From Candidatus Peribacteria bacterium (lineage in GTDB: Bacteria; Patescibacteriota; Gracilibacteria; Peribacterales; Peribacteraceae), in NCBI GenBank assembly GCA_903854455.1, contig CAINWJ010000137.1, positions 1-12,544 of the forward strand: a DNA stretch of 12,544 nt, in the 5' to 3' direction. Made by a program: the position numbers and the translations under genes. The notes beneath the pieces were generated by a model. The model made no database searches. It was not told the DNA's origin and saw nothing but the letters and a program-made list of their open reading frames with translations. Positions 4,714 through 12,544 of this stretch are shown in pieces (within the stretch, counting starts at the first letter, position 1; every line of letters starts with the position of its first letter).

Positions 4714-6642
4714 TCAATTCCGCCTCACATCCGCCACCCCATCCTGCTGCATCCTGAGAGCTAGAGAGACAGCGCGTGGATTGCTAGGGTTGATGAGTAA
4801 TGCCTTCTGGAGCAGGCTCGCTGACTCGGGTACCTGATGCTCGTCGTAGAGAACCTTTGCGAGTCCGGCGATGGTATCCGGATCGTTGGGTTGCAGGGCT
4901 AATGCGTGACGGTACGCATCCTCGGCATCAGAGAGGGCACCACTTTGCTCGTACGCTCCCGACAAGTTGTACCAGGCTTCACCAAAGTACGGATTGATGC
5001 CAATAGAGCGACGAAGTGCCTGGATAGCTGCTGACCAATTCTGCTGTTCCATAAGGACACCACCAAGGTTGTTGTACCCATTGGCAAACTCCGGAGAAAC
5101 CTCAGTCGATTTCGTATACTGACGTACGGCTTCAGACAGATTCCCCTCTCGGCGTGCCAGATTGCCAAGACCTACGTACGATTCCGGAAATGAAGGATCG
5201 ATGTCGATGCCATGCAGAAACATTGCCTTGGCGTCGGCAATCTTCCCCTGATCCACGAGTGTTGAACCCAGATTGACCACCACTGTCGGATCTTCCTGGA
5301 ATGCCAGTGCCTTGCGAAATTCAGCGACAGCGTCATCAAACAGCGCCGCTTGTTTCAGATCCATTCCCAGGTTGTTATGTGCCACCCAGGCATTGGGGTA
5401 CACACTTAGCACGTGTTCATACAATGATCGGTTGTCACGCCAGGTTGCCGCCTGGGCAGAAGACTGAATGGAAGTCACGATCAGAATACCCAGTATCACT
5501 GCGACGACAATCCGCTGTCTTCCCAGTACCTGTCTGACGGTGACGGAATCATCCAGCCACCAACGGAGCACGATACCGACGCTAAGAAGCAGCCCTGCCA
5601 TCGCGATGTAGGCGTAGCGATCAGATGCAAAGTACACAGCACCGCCCTTGAAACAATTTGTGAATGACGGGATTAACATCAAAAAATAAAACAACATACC
5701 CGTTGCAAATAATGTCGAACGCTTCCATAGATACAATGCAGAAGCCACGAACACCACTGACAGCATCGTCGGAATAATCAATTCCGGCATCATAATTGAT
5801 ATCGGCTTGGTCCATGGATACATGACCGATAAGCCTGTCGGCATCAGAAACTTCTGGATGTAAAAGATCGTGCTTTTGCCAGCGAGGAGCAGCAGTGAGA
5901 ATGGCGTCGAACTGCCGATGACCCCCGTCTTGCCAATGACTGCGATGATCCCAAAGACGGCTGCCAGCGCAACGAACGGCACCAAAGATTTCATTCGCTT
6001 GCCGTTGATTGATTCAGATTGGAAGTCTATCAACAGCAATACCGCAGGCAGCATGATCACGACCACCTTCGAGAGTAGTGCCAGGAGAAAGAATGCGAGT
6101 GCCGCGGAATATCGCCACTTGCCACCATCCTCACGCCAACGAATGTACGCGATCAACGATGCGAAGAAGAAGCACGCGGAGAGCACATCCTTCTTCGCCG
6201 ATGCCCAAATGGCAGCTTCCACATTGAGTGGATGCAACGCAAAAATCAGACCGAGACCAATGGCGATCCACTGCCGCCGCAGAAGGAGGAACATGAGCCA
6301 CGTAACTAGCAGCGCGTTGATGGTATGCAGAATCAGGCTGGTGACATGGAAAGGAACGGAGCTGCCATCACCAATCAGCCAATCAATCTGGAATGAGATG
6401 AATGTCAAAGGGATGTAGAGCTCCGGATCGTAGGAACTGAACACCTTCCACACTGTCTGAGGATTCAGATGCGTGACATTGGAATTCTCCGTAATCAATC
6501 CCGTGTCGTCCCAGCTCACAAACTGGTTATCGAGTGCGCCACGGTACGCGAAGAACGTCGCAGCGAAGAACATCACGCAGATCAGCGCAATGAAACGAAG
6601 TGGAGCCCGTATTCCAACATGATCAGCATTCATACCGGTCAC
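4714..6642 (-). CDS. GT-C-type membrane glycosyltransferase with six C-terminal TPRs
   Basis: The 642-residue protein has a multi-spanning N-terminal half (several hydrophobic segments between about 17 and 395) and a soluble C-terminal half. Known features of the TMTC/DUF1736 group of GT-C enzymes are visible: the acidic WDD in the first outer loop (44-46), HPLNVE followed by WASAKKD (137-152), and DRYAYIA (341-347). Six regular 34-residue TPRs fill 418-621. It probably transfers a sugar from a lipid carrier to extracytoplasmic protein or glycan, with the TPRs binding a partner; the substrate cannot be read from sequence. The start at 6642 is GTG; an ATG at 6633 removes three residues and is equally plausible. 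It begins 10 bases after the pbpC stop, so it is probably co-transcribed with it. Confidence 0.82.
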   Translation of the reverse strand: MTGMNADHVGIRAPLRFIALICVMFFAATFFAYRGALDNQFVSWDDTGLITENSNVTHLNPQTVWKVFSSYDPELYIPLTFISFQIDWLIGDGSSVPFHVTSLILHTINALLVTWLMFLLLRRQWIAIGLGLIFALHPLNVEAAIWASAKKDVLSACFFFASLIAYIRWREDGGKWRYSAALAFFLLALLSKVVVIMLPAVLLLIDFQSESINGKRMKSLVPFVALAAVFGIIAVIGKTGVIGSSTPFSLLLLAGKSTIFYIQKFLMPTGLSVMYPWTKPISIMMPELIIPTMLSVVFVASALYLWKRSTLFATGMLFYFLMLIPSFTNCFKGGAVYFASDRYAYIAMAGLLLSVGIVLRWWLDDSVTVRQVLGRQRIVVAVILGILIVTSIQSSAQAATWRDNRSLYEHVLSVYPNAWVAHNNLGMDLKQAALFDDAVAEFRKALAFQEDPTVVVNLGSTLVDQGKIADAKAMFLHGIDIDPSFPESYVGLGNLARREGNLSEAVRQYTKSTEVSPEFANGYNNLGGVLMEQQNWSAAIQALRRSIGINPYFGEAWYNLSGAYEQSGALSDAEDAYRHALALQPNDPDTIAGLAKVLYDEHQVPESASLLQKALLINPSNPRAVSLALRMQQDGVADVRRN

Positions 6643-6652
6643 GATAACGCGA

Positions 6653-8992
6653 TCACTTCAGAACCTCAATAGTCGTCTGATCCTGCAGATTTGCGGATCG
6701 CACCTCGATGGTATGAGATCCGAGAATCGGCTGCCAGAACGCACGGAAATCAGGTGCAGTTCCTTTGCCGATCTGTCCGCCATCAACCGACCAGATGACA
6801 TCGTTCACATCGCTGCCTGCGCGTGCTTCCAGTGTGATCTTCTGCCCGGAGAGTGGGATGAGACGATCCAGGCGGAAGCTGGCACCGGGACGGGGCAGCG
6901 TAATCTCCAAAGATTGATTTGCTGTCGATGGCTGACGAACCGCACCACTCCCGGCACACAGCGGCGAATGATCGTTCGGCGGCAATGGAAATCCCCGTTC
7001 ACGTGCCCACCGCTGAAGATCGAGCGGAAAGACTGTGAACGTTTCCTTGCGAACCGCGCTTGCCGGACATGATGTATCAGCGAGGAGGCTATTCCGTGTA
7101 TCGATAGCGATGGACTGATAGATGTCATCCGGCTCCGTCGGTTCTGTGCCTGCGATGAAATGCTCCATGAGGACATCCGTGCACAGATCCGACGGCAGTT
7201 TTCCCGAAAGTCTGCATATCGTCCTATCGACGATGCCGTCCGGTCTCGGAATGGAATTCGGTGGAAAACCCTTGATCGCCGCAAGCATGACATCGTGGAA
7301 GATGGGACCGGCACCGGTGACGCCGGAGGTTCCGCGCATCGGTGAGTTATCCGCATTGCCGACCCACACGCCGACGATCCTGTCCGGTGTGTAACCGATA
7401 GTCCAGTTGTCCCGCGAGTTGCGTGTCGTCCCGGTCTTGGCGGCGACCGGGACATCGAAGCTCAGAGGTCCGTCTCCGGAGAATTGCGGCATCCTCGCTA
7501 GCGGATCACTGAGAATATCGGAGATCAGCCATGCGATCTTAGGATCAATGACGCGAGGAGGGTCAGGGTCAGGGTCGGAAAGAATGGAACGGGGAATAAG
7601 TACCTGACCGCCGCGGGCGAAGATGCCGTAGGCGGATGTCAGTTCCAGGAGCTTCACTTCACCATCGCCCAGTGTGAGCGCCAGACCATAATCCTCAGGC
7701 GTCCTATTGAGCGTGGAAATTCCCGCTGTTTTCAGAAGTGAAAGTAGTGAACCGACGCCGACGTTCTCCAGAACCCGCACTGCTGCGATGTTGTAGGAAT
7801 TTGCGAGTGATTCACGAAGCCTGACTAACCCGTGCTCTTCGTAATCGTAATTTCGCGGGAGGTACGGATCGCCTTGCTGCGTGCGGTACTGCACCTCCAC
7901 ATCGGCAATCGTCGTTGCGGGTGTCATACCTTTTTCAAATGCCAATGCGTACGTGAAGGGCTTGAGTGCGGAGCCGGGTTGACGGGAAGCCAACGCCACA
8001 TTCACGGCACCATCATGTTCCTGATCGAAGTAATCGCCGGAACCGACCATGGCAAGGATATCGCCGCTTCTCGCATCGAGGACGACCACGGCGGCCGACG
8101 TCACGTTCTTATCCTTCAGCAGCTCAAGTTTCGTTGCCACGATCTGCTCCGCCTCAGTCTGGAGATCGAGATCGAGAGTGGTGCGTACTTCGGACCCTTC
8201 GATCGCCTCCGGTCGATCATTGAGCAACCAGAGAACGAAGTGCGGTGCGGTAATCTCGATCCTGCCGCTTGCGAGCCTGAGCGGCTCATGCACTGCATCG
8301 TCAAACTGACGCTGATCGATGATCTGCATGTCCTTCATGACCTGTAGCACCAGATCACGTCGCTTGAGTGCCGCCGGCGCATTGGCAAACGGATCAAGTG
8401 CGTGCGGTGCGTTGATCAAGCCGACGAAGAGTGCAGACTCCGCTACCGACAGCTCGGACGGCGTCTTGCCGAAGTAGATCTTGGCAGCGGCAGTGACGCC
8501 GTACGCCTGATGACCGAAGTACGCGGTGTTGAGGTACCGCTCCAGAATCTGATCCTTAGAGAGCCAGGCATCCACTTTCAATGCCAGCCACGCTTCGGAG
8601 AGCTTCGTGATGATCGATCGGTTGCGGACCGCTCTGACACTGCGGACCAGCTGCTGCGTGATGGTGCTGCCTCCTTCGACGATGCCGCCAGCTTCAATGT
8701 TGTGGAACAATGCGCGACCGATCCCCCGGAGACTCAGTCCCCAATGTGAGTAAAATGTGCGATCCTCGACTGCTATCAAGCCATTGATGAGCACTCGGGG
8801 CATCTGCTTGAGCGGCAATTCATCCTTCAGACCTCCCTGTCGGAGCTCGTAGAGGAGCTGACCATTGCGATCCAGGATGCGGGTGGTGGAGACGGAGCCG
8901 CCAGTGGAGAGCGAGGCAGGGAGAGGCCAGAGCCACGCGAGAGCGAGGCTGAAGATCGTAGCCGCAATGGAGATGAACAAAGTCTTCCTCAT
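6653..8992 (-). CDS. pbpC: bifunctional penicillin-binding protein 1C
   Basis: PBP1C polymerises and cross-links peptidoglycan at the outer face of the cytoplasmic membrane. The 779 residues show, in order: an N-terminal membrane anchor (about 4-22); a GT51 glycosyltransferase domain with catalytic E76 in EDRTFYSHWG, GGSTITQQ (107-114) and KDQILERYLN (146-155); a transpeptidase domain with SALK (S341 nucleophile, K344), SYN (399-401) and KTGT (519-522); and a C-terminal domain (about 695-779) of the BiPBP_C type that marks PBP1C. All catalytic residues are present, so both activities should work. The ATG at 8992 places a short cytoplasmic stretch before the anchor; no Shine-Dalgarno is seen. 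It follows an alpha-2-macroglobulin gene, the same pairing as yfhM-pbpC in Escherichia coli. A 6-bp GGGTCA-like repeat near 7558-7578 encodes the Asp-Pro run SDPDPDPP. Confidence 0.96.
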   Translation of the reverse strand: MRKTLFISIAATIFSLALAWLWPLPASLSTGGSVSTTRILDRNGQLLYELRQGGLKDELPLKQMPRVLINGLIAVEDRTFYSHWGLSLRGIGRALFHNIEAGGIVEGGSTITQQLVRSVRAVRNRSIITKLSEAWLALKVDAWLSKDQILERYLNTAYFGHQAYGVTAAAKIYFGKTPSELSVAESALFVGLINAPHALDPFANAPAALKRRDLVLQVMKDMQIIDQRQFDDAVHEPLRLASGRIEITAPHFVLWLLNDRPEAIEGSEVRTTLDLDLQTEAEQIVATKLELLKDKNVTSAAVVVLDARSGDILAMVGSGDYFDQEHDGAVNVALASRQPGSALKPFTYALAFEKGMTPATTIADVEVQYRTQQGDPYLPRNYDYEEHGLVRLRESLANSYNIAAVRVLENVGVGSLLSLLKTAGISTLNRTPEDYGLALTLGDGEVKLLELTSAYGIFARGGQVLIPRSILSDPDPDPPRVIDPKIAWLISDILSDPLARMPQFSGDGPLSFDVPVAAKTGTTRNSRDNWTIGYTPDRIVGVWVGNADNSPMRGTSGVTGAGPIFHDVMLAAIKGFPPNSIPRPDGIVDRTICRLSGKLPSDLCTDVLMEHFIAGTEPTEPDDIYQSIAIDTRNSLLADTSCPASAVRKETFTVFPLDLQRWARERGFPLPPNDHSPLCAGSGAVRQPSTANQSLEITLPRPGASFRLDRLIPLSGQKITLEARAGSDVNDVIWSVDGGQIGKGTAPDFRAFWQPILGSHTIEVRSANLQDQTTIEVLK

Positions 8993-9159
8993 AGTATTTT
9001 TTGGAGAGCAGGTTTCTACCTGCGGCGCAGGATGAGGATCGAAACTACACTATGTCCGAAGCCACCCTCTCCTGTGTCCTCTCCCTCCCGACGCGACGCC
9101 GGAAGGGAGAGGAATATCGTTTTCATCGCAAGTTTTTTCATAAGATCAATTGCCTGCCG
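8993..9159. other. A2M-pbpC intergenic region with palindromes
   Basis: This 167-base gap separates the two minus-strand genes. It holds a 10-bp inverted repeat, TCCTCTCCCT/AGGGAGAGGA (9077-9086 with 9104-9113). It also holds two mutually exclusive hairpins near the pbpC start: GCAGGT/ACCTGC (9008-9013 with 9018-9023) and CCTGC/GCAGG (9019-9023 with 9027-9031). None has a U-run on the transcribed strand. The larger palindrome looks like a REP-type dispersed element. Confidence 0.55.
9077..9113. repeat. REP-like palindrome
   Basis: Two 10-bp arms (TCCTCTCCCT and AGGGAGAGGA) flank a 17-base GC-rich centre. Arms of this CCTCTCCC/GGGAGAGG kind are common in dispersed intergenic repeats of many bacteria. 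Only one copy is seen in this window, so the repeat status is unproven. Confidence 0.4.
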
Positions 9160-12100
9160 TCATTCCCCCACCGTCACCCATCCGCCACTCGTCTGTCCGA
9201 AGTTCTCCGGGAAGTACATCTCGAAGACTCTGGCTGGACGCTCACGGAAGGTACCCGGCGTAGTCGCGCGGACAAGGTACTCGTAGCGGTACACACCCGG
9301 CGGCAGTTCATCAGCGAAGAGGAAGACGCGGTCGTCCCTGAGCTCGATGTGCGAAAAGCGCCACGTCTGATTCTTGTAGTAGTCACCCGCGTTGTTCGTC
9401 GCATCATTGAGCTGTTGCTGTGAAATGGCGTACTGCATGTCGATCGGCTCAAATCCGGCTGCCAGCATGCTCTCGACTGCGACGAAGTGCCTGGTCTCCG
9501 GCACGGTGATGGTGAGGCGGACTTTGCGTACGTCTCCCGCCTTCACCGATTCCTTGTCCGTCGGATTGACGGGGAGCATCTCACGAACAATGCCGATCCC
9601 CTCCTCCGCCGGCTGGATTGCATCCGGCGTATAGAAGTACTTGAGGAGCAGATCGTAGTACAGGCGACCCTTGCCCGTTTTAGCGATGGCAATACCGAGA
9701 TCCTTCTCGCGCTTCAGGGAAGTAAACGGAACAGTCTTCGTAGATTGGGTAAGCGTTCCTGGAACGACCGTACCCTTGAGTACCTCCGCTGCATCCACCG
9801 TTGCCGCGAACGTGTACGACGACTCCAGTTCCTTGGTCTGCTTCAGGTAATCGACCAGTGCCAGAATCGACAATGACGTGGATTGCGTTGTATCCCAGTG
9901 CCCGTCCATTCGTGACGCCAGCATCCCGCGTACCATCTTCCAGACGAACGGATTCTCGGGGTCGATCCTGACCGCCGCTCGCAGAACGATGGCTGTCGCA
10001 CGATCGCCGGAATGCATCATGAACCAGTAGCTCTGAGTGTCCTCCATGTGCACACCGCGCGCATCGACACGGACGGAGTTCATCACTTCGGTCAAGAGTA
10101 GCTTGGCCTTGTCCTTCTCCCTGGAGCCACCGGAACGATCGAACGCCATGGCAAGTTCGGAGCGGGAGAATGCGGAGAGATCTCTCCGCTTATCGAAGGC
10201 ATCATTGAGTGACGGAAGATCTGCAATCCCCTCTTCACCCAGGGTATAGAGAATCTCGACGCGCTCGGCGAGCGATAGCTGACGATCCTGCCTCAGATCA
10301 TGCAGTGCATTCTGCAAATACTGAATGGCGCGACTCTTCACATCATCATCCACACCGTATCCCGCCTTCTTGGCTTCTGAGAGAGCCGAGACAATGTATG
10401 CGGTGAGCGATGGATAACTATAGATGCTGTTCTCCCAGTATCCGAATCCTCCGTCGGAGCGCTGGAATGCGTAGATCTTCTGGAGTCCTGCGAGAACGTT
10501 GAGCTGCAGCGTCTCATTGTCGACAACGCTGAAGGCACCCAGTCCATTCAGCTGCTTCAAGGCAATGCTCGGGAAGAGGCTGCTCGTGACCTGCTCGGCA
10601 CAGCCGTACGGATACGTCGAGAGGTACGACAAACTCTCCGGCAGATACGTTGCCAGTGTCGGAGCAACCTGCACGGTGAGGCTGCCGCTCTCGGCATCCT
10701 TGACCGATGGGATGAACACTTTCTCATCTGCACGATCCTCCGTCATACCGGCAGTCGCGTTCGACTGGATCGTACCGAAGCGATAGAGCGGAATCGTCTC
10801 CTCGATGATATCGCGCGCGTCACCGGTCACTGCGGCAAAGCGCAATGTCAGGAATGATGCATCGGATACCACGATCGGGAACAGAATCTTCGTGCGCTTC
10901 TCAGGATCAACCGTCACCTTCTGCGTGACAGGACCTTTCTGTACGAAACCGCTGCCGGAGAGTGTGACGTCGAAGGTCTTGGATTCCGTTGTTCCATTGT
11001 GGACGATGGCACCGAGGGAAATCTTGTCACCGATGACCGCGAAGCGCGGACGAACGGAGCGGACGATGACATCCTTGGTTTCGATCACCGTCGTCGCTTC
11101 ACCGCCGAAGAGGTGCTTCTTCGTCGATCCGAGCGCTTCCAGATGCCACGTCGTCAGGTTATCCGGCAGTGTGAAGCTGACCGTCGCCTCGCCTGCGGCA
11201 TTGGTCACGATGGACGGATTCCAGTACGCCGTGTCACGGAAATCGCCGCGAATGCCGGTGCTGTCTCCGCCTCCTCCGCCTTTGGATCCGGGTTTAAATC
11301 TCTCCACCAGGTACGTGAGCATGTTCGCTGAGATCACGCCGAGCCCCCGCTGGGTGTAGAAGTTACTGACGAGATCGGGCATGGAGTATCCGGTGAGATC
11401 GAGCAAACTCATGTCGACCACGGCAAGAGACAGTTCCGTCGGGACAGGCTTGCCGGAAGCATCCAGAGTCTTGAGCGTTACCGTAACTTTTTCACGTGGA
11501 AGATAACGCTTCTTATTGGTCTCGATGGAGATGGCTAGCTTCTTGCTACTGGTATCGATCGGCAGCTTGATGTACCCGATCTTGAATGCCGGCGTGCCGG
11601 TGTCTTTGCCGTTCGCATCGAACGTCTCACCGATACGCGGCTTCATGATCACGACGGAAACGTACGCCGTCGGCAGCAGATCCTCGGTAATGGGTATCTC
11701 GATGGGAAGCGCATTCGACCGAACGTCGATAATCTTCTTCGTGATGACATTCTCCCGCTCGACGGTCACGAGTGCCTTCACACCCTTGCCCTGGTACGGC
11801 GTCTTCACGAGGAGCTTGGCTGTATCGCCGGGCTTGTAGATCGTCTTATCGGAAAGAATGTCGATGCGGTCATTGTTGCTGTGTGGCCAGTTCACGTACA
11901 TATCCGACCAGGCGTACAGATCCCAGCCTGCCTTGGACTCGTTTCCGGCTGCGTCCTTCGCAACCGCAGTCACATGGAACTGACCGCCGTCCGGCAGTTT
12001 AAATGCTACCTTGGCTTTACCCTTGTCATCTGTCGTGACAGAGGACGTCGTCAAGAACGTATCCTCCGGCTTGCTGTCGTAGTAGTAGTCGCCGTCCACA

Positions 12101-12543
12101 CCCTTCTCCTGGATGACGTTCCACGTCCTCTTGTACAGAGACAACGTTACCTTCGTGTTCGGTGCCACTGCTTCATCAGGCTTCAGTGTGATCACGCTAA
12201 TGGTCGTATCCTTGCCACTCTCCACGACCTGATCCGCACTACGGATGCCCACGTACACACCTGTTCTGTGGACAACGGCATCGGCACTGGCACTCACCAC
12301 CTGATTATTCTCATCCGTCAGATCCGCTTCGATGGTAACGACCTGACTTACCGTTTGATCATCGATGTTGAGCGGCACTGAGAGCGATAACCTGCCCGAT
12401 GCATCCAGCTTAGCAATACCTTGAGTGGATGGATGCTGCTTCCGTTCGCAGTTCTGGTAACACCACTGATAATCGGAGAATGAGTAGTAATCATCCAGCT
12501 TCGGGCTGAAATAGTAATCGGTGTACATGGCAAACCACTTCAC
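9160..12543 (-). CDS. alpha-2-macroglobulin family protein, N-terminus missing
   Basis: Bacterial alpha-2-macroglobulins are large envelope proteins that trap attacking proteases: cleavage of a bait region springs a thioester that bonds the protease covalently. The visible 1127 residues are the C-terminal part; the frame is open to the window edge. Several beta-rich macroglobulin-like segments come first. A Gly-rich bait-like stretch (about 419-430, with KGGGGGDSTG) precedes the A2M-domain signature AYWNPSIVTNAAGEA (439-453) and LPDNLTTWHLEALG (459-472). The thioester motif GCAEQ is intact (Cys648 to Gln651, codons at 10602-10591). The helical thioester domain follows, to about 940, then the C-terminal receptor-like domain. 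Because CxEQ is intact, the protein should be of the thioester-active class. pbpC lies 167 bases downstream on the same strand, the usual partner. Confidence 0.95.
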   Translation of the reverse strand: MKWFAMYTDYYFSPKLDDYYSFSDYQWCYQNCERKQHPSTQGIAKLDASGRLSLSVPLNIDDQTVSQVVTIEADLTDENNQVVSASADAVVHRTGVYVGIRSADQVVESGKDTTISVITLKPDEAVAPNTKVTLSLYKRTWNVIQEKGVDGDYYYDSKPEDTFLTTSSVTTDDKGKAKVAFKLPDGGQFHVTAVAKDAAGNESKAGWDLYAWSDMYVNWPHSNNDRIDILSDKTIYKPGDTAKLLVKTPYQGKGVKALVTVERENVITKKIIDVRSNALPIEIPITEDLLPTAYVSVVIMKPRIGETFDANGKDTGTPAFKIGYIKLPIDTSSKKLAISIETNKKRYLPREKVTVTLKTLDASGKPVPTELSLAVVDMSLLDLTGYSMPDLVSNFYTQRGLGVISANMLTYLVERFKPGSKGGGGGDSTGIRGDFRDTAYWNPSIVTNAAGEATVSFTLPDNLTTWHLEALGSTKKHLFGGEATTVIETKDVIVRSVRPRFAVIGDKISLGAIVHNGTTESKTFDVTLSGSGFVQKGPVTQKVTVDPEKRTKILFPIVVSDASFLTLRFAAVTGDARDIIEETIPLYRFGTIQSNATAGMTEDRADEKVFIPSVKDAESGSLTVQVAPTLATYLPESLSYLSTYPYGCAEQVTSSLFPSIALKQLNGLGAFSVVDNETLQLNVLAGLQKIYAFQRSDGGFGYWENSIYSYPSLTAYIVSALSEAKKAGYGVDDDVKSRAIQYLQNALHDLRQDRQLSLAERVEILYTLGEEGIADLPSLNDAFDKRRDLSAFSRSELAMAFDRSGGSREKDKAKLLLTEVMNSVRVDARGVHMEDTQSYWFMMHSGDRATAIVLRAAVRIDPENPFVWKMVRGMLASRMDGHWDTTQSTSLSILALVDYLKQTKELESSYTFAATVDAAEVLKGTVVPGTLTQSTKTVPFTSLKREKDLGIAIAKTGKGRLYYDLLLKYFYTPDAIQPAEEGIGIVREMLPVNPTDKESVKAGDVRKVRLTITVPETRHFVAVESMLAAGFEPIDMQYAISQQQLNDATNNAGDYYKNQTWRFSHIELRDDRVFLFADELPPGVYRYEYLVRATTPGTFRERPARVFEMYFPENFGQTSGGWVTVGE

Positions 12544-12544
12544 C

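Noticed and set aside
5870..6418. Plus-strand 182-codon frame opposite the GT-C gene, and similar frames opposite pbpC and A2M
   Set aside because: These are antisense shadows of genes with clear domains and catalytic motifs; their translations show no family signature.
7558..7578. GGGTCA-type hexamer repeat in pbpC
   Set aside because: Three short in-frame units encoding SDPDPDPP in a loop; the unit length keeps the frame, so it is probably a harmless microsatellite.
9016..9141. A 41-codon minus-strand frame with ATG between A2M and pbpC, beginning MKKLAMKTIFLSL
   Set aside because: Most of it is translation of the palindrome and its flanks (SRREGEDTGEGG), it lacks a ribosome binding site, and it ends within the pbpC leader hairpins. 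It looks like a chance frame over a repeat.

Overview
The window looks like a chromosomal segment of a small-genome bacterium, most likely Patescibacteria/CPR. The Peribacteria/Peregrinibacteria group would fit, but this is an inference from gene style, not from a marker phylogeny. The clues are near-absence of Shine-Dalgarno sequences, a four-helix-bundle (S23/IVP-type) small protein, DKNYY and Cys-repeat lipoproteins, and a GT-C/TPR protein. UGA is used as a stop, which argues against the UGA-recoding lineages (Gracilibacteria/Absconditabacteria). The host genes are GC-rich (one hand-counted 60-base line of obgE is 65% G+C). Two lipoprotein genes are visibly AT-richer (sample lines 45% and 33%).

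Layout, left to right. 1-135: C-terminus of a four-helix-bundle protein, running into a 7-bp tandem repeat (117-154). 160-1455: the ribosome-assembly GTPase ObgE. 1536-1611: tRNA-Ala(CGC). 1723-2457: a lipoprotein with repeated CX13C units. 2458-2754: non-coding. 2755-3504: a secreted Kazal-type protease inhibitor. 3595-3669: tRNA-Phe(GAA). 3692-4618: a DKNYY-repeat lipoprotein, followed at 4674-4690 by an exact copy of the last 17 bases around the tRNA-Phe 3' end. On the minus strand, 12543 to 4714, is a three-gene cluster: alpha-2-macroglobulin (cut by the window edge), the bifunctional penicillin-binding protein PBP1C, and a GT-C-fold membrane protein with six TPRs.

The minus-strand cluster is an envelope unit. 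A2M next to PBP1C is a known bacterial pairing, thought to trap attacking proteases near the site of cell-wall repair. The third gene looks like a membrane glycosyltransferase. With the Kazal protein, the window carries two unrelated kinds of protease inhibitor.

The most unusual signal is at the two tRNA genes. Each is followed by a roughly 1-kb, AT-richer unit carrying one lipoprotein gene, and at tRNA-Phe this unit is bounded by a 17-bp duplication of the tRNA 3' end, as integration at a tRNA leaves. No integrase is present. This suggests single-gene, tRNA-anchored cassettes mobilised in trans, or remnants of larger elements. The tRNA-Ala case is much weaker (9-bp match). In addition, tRNA-Ala carries a compensated swap of the universal G19-C56 tertiary pair to A19-U56.
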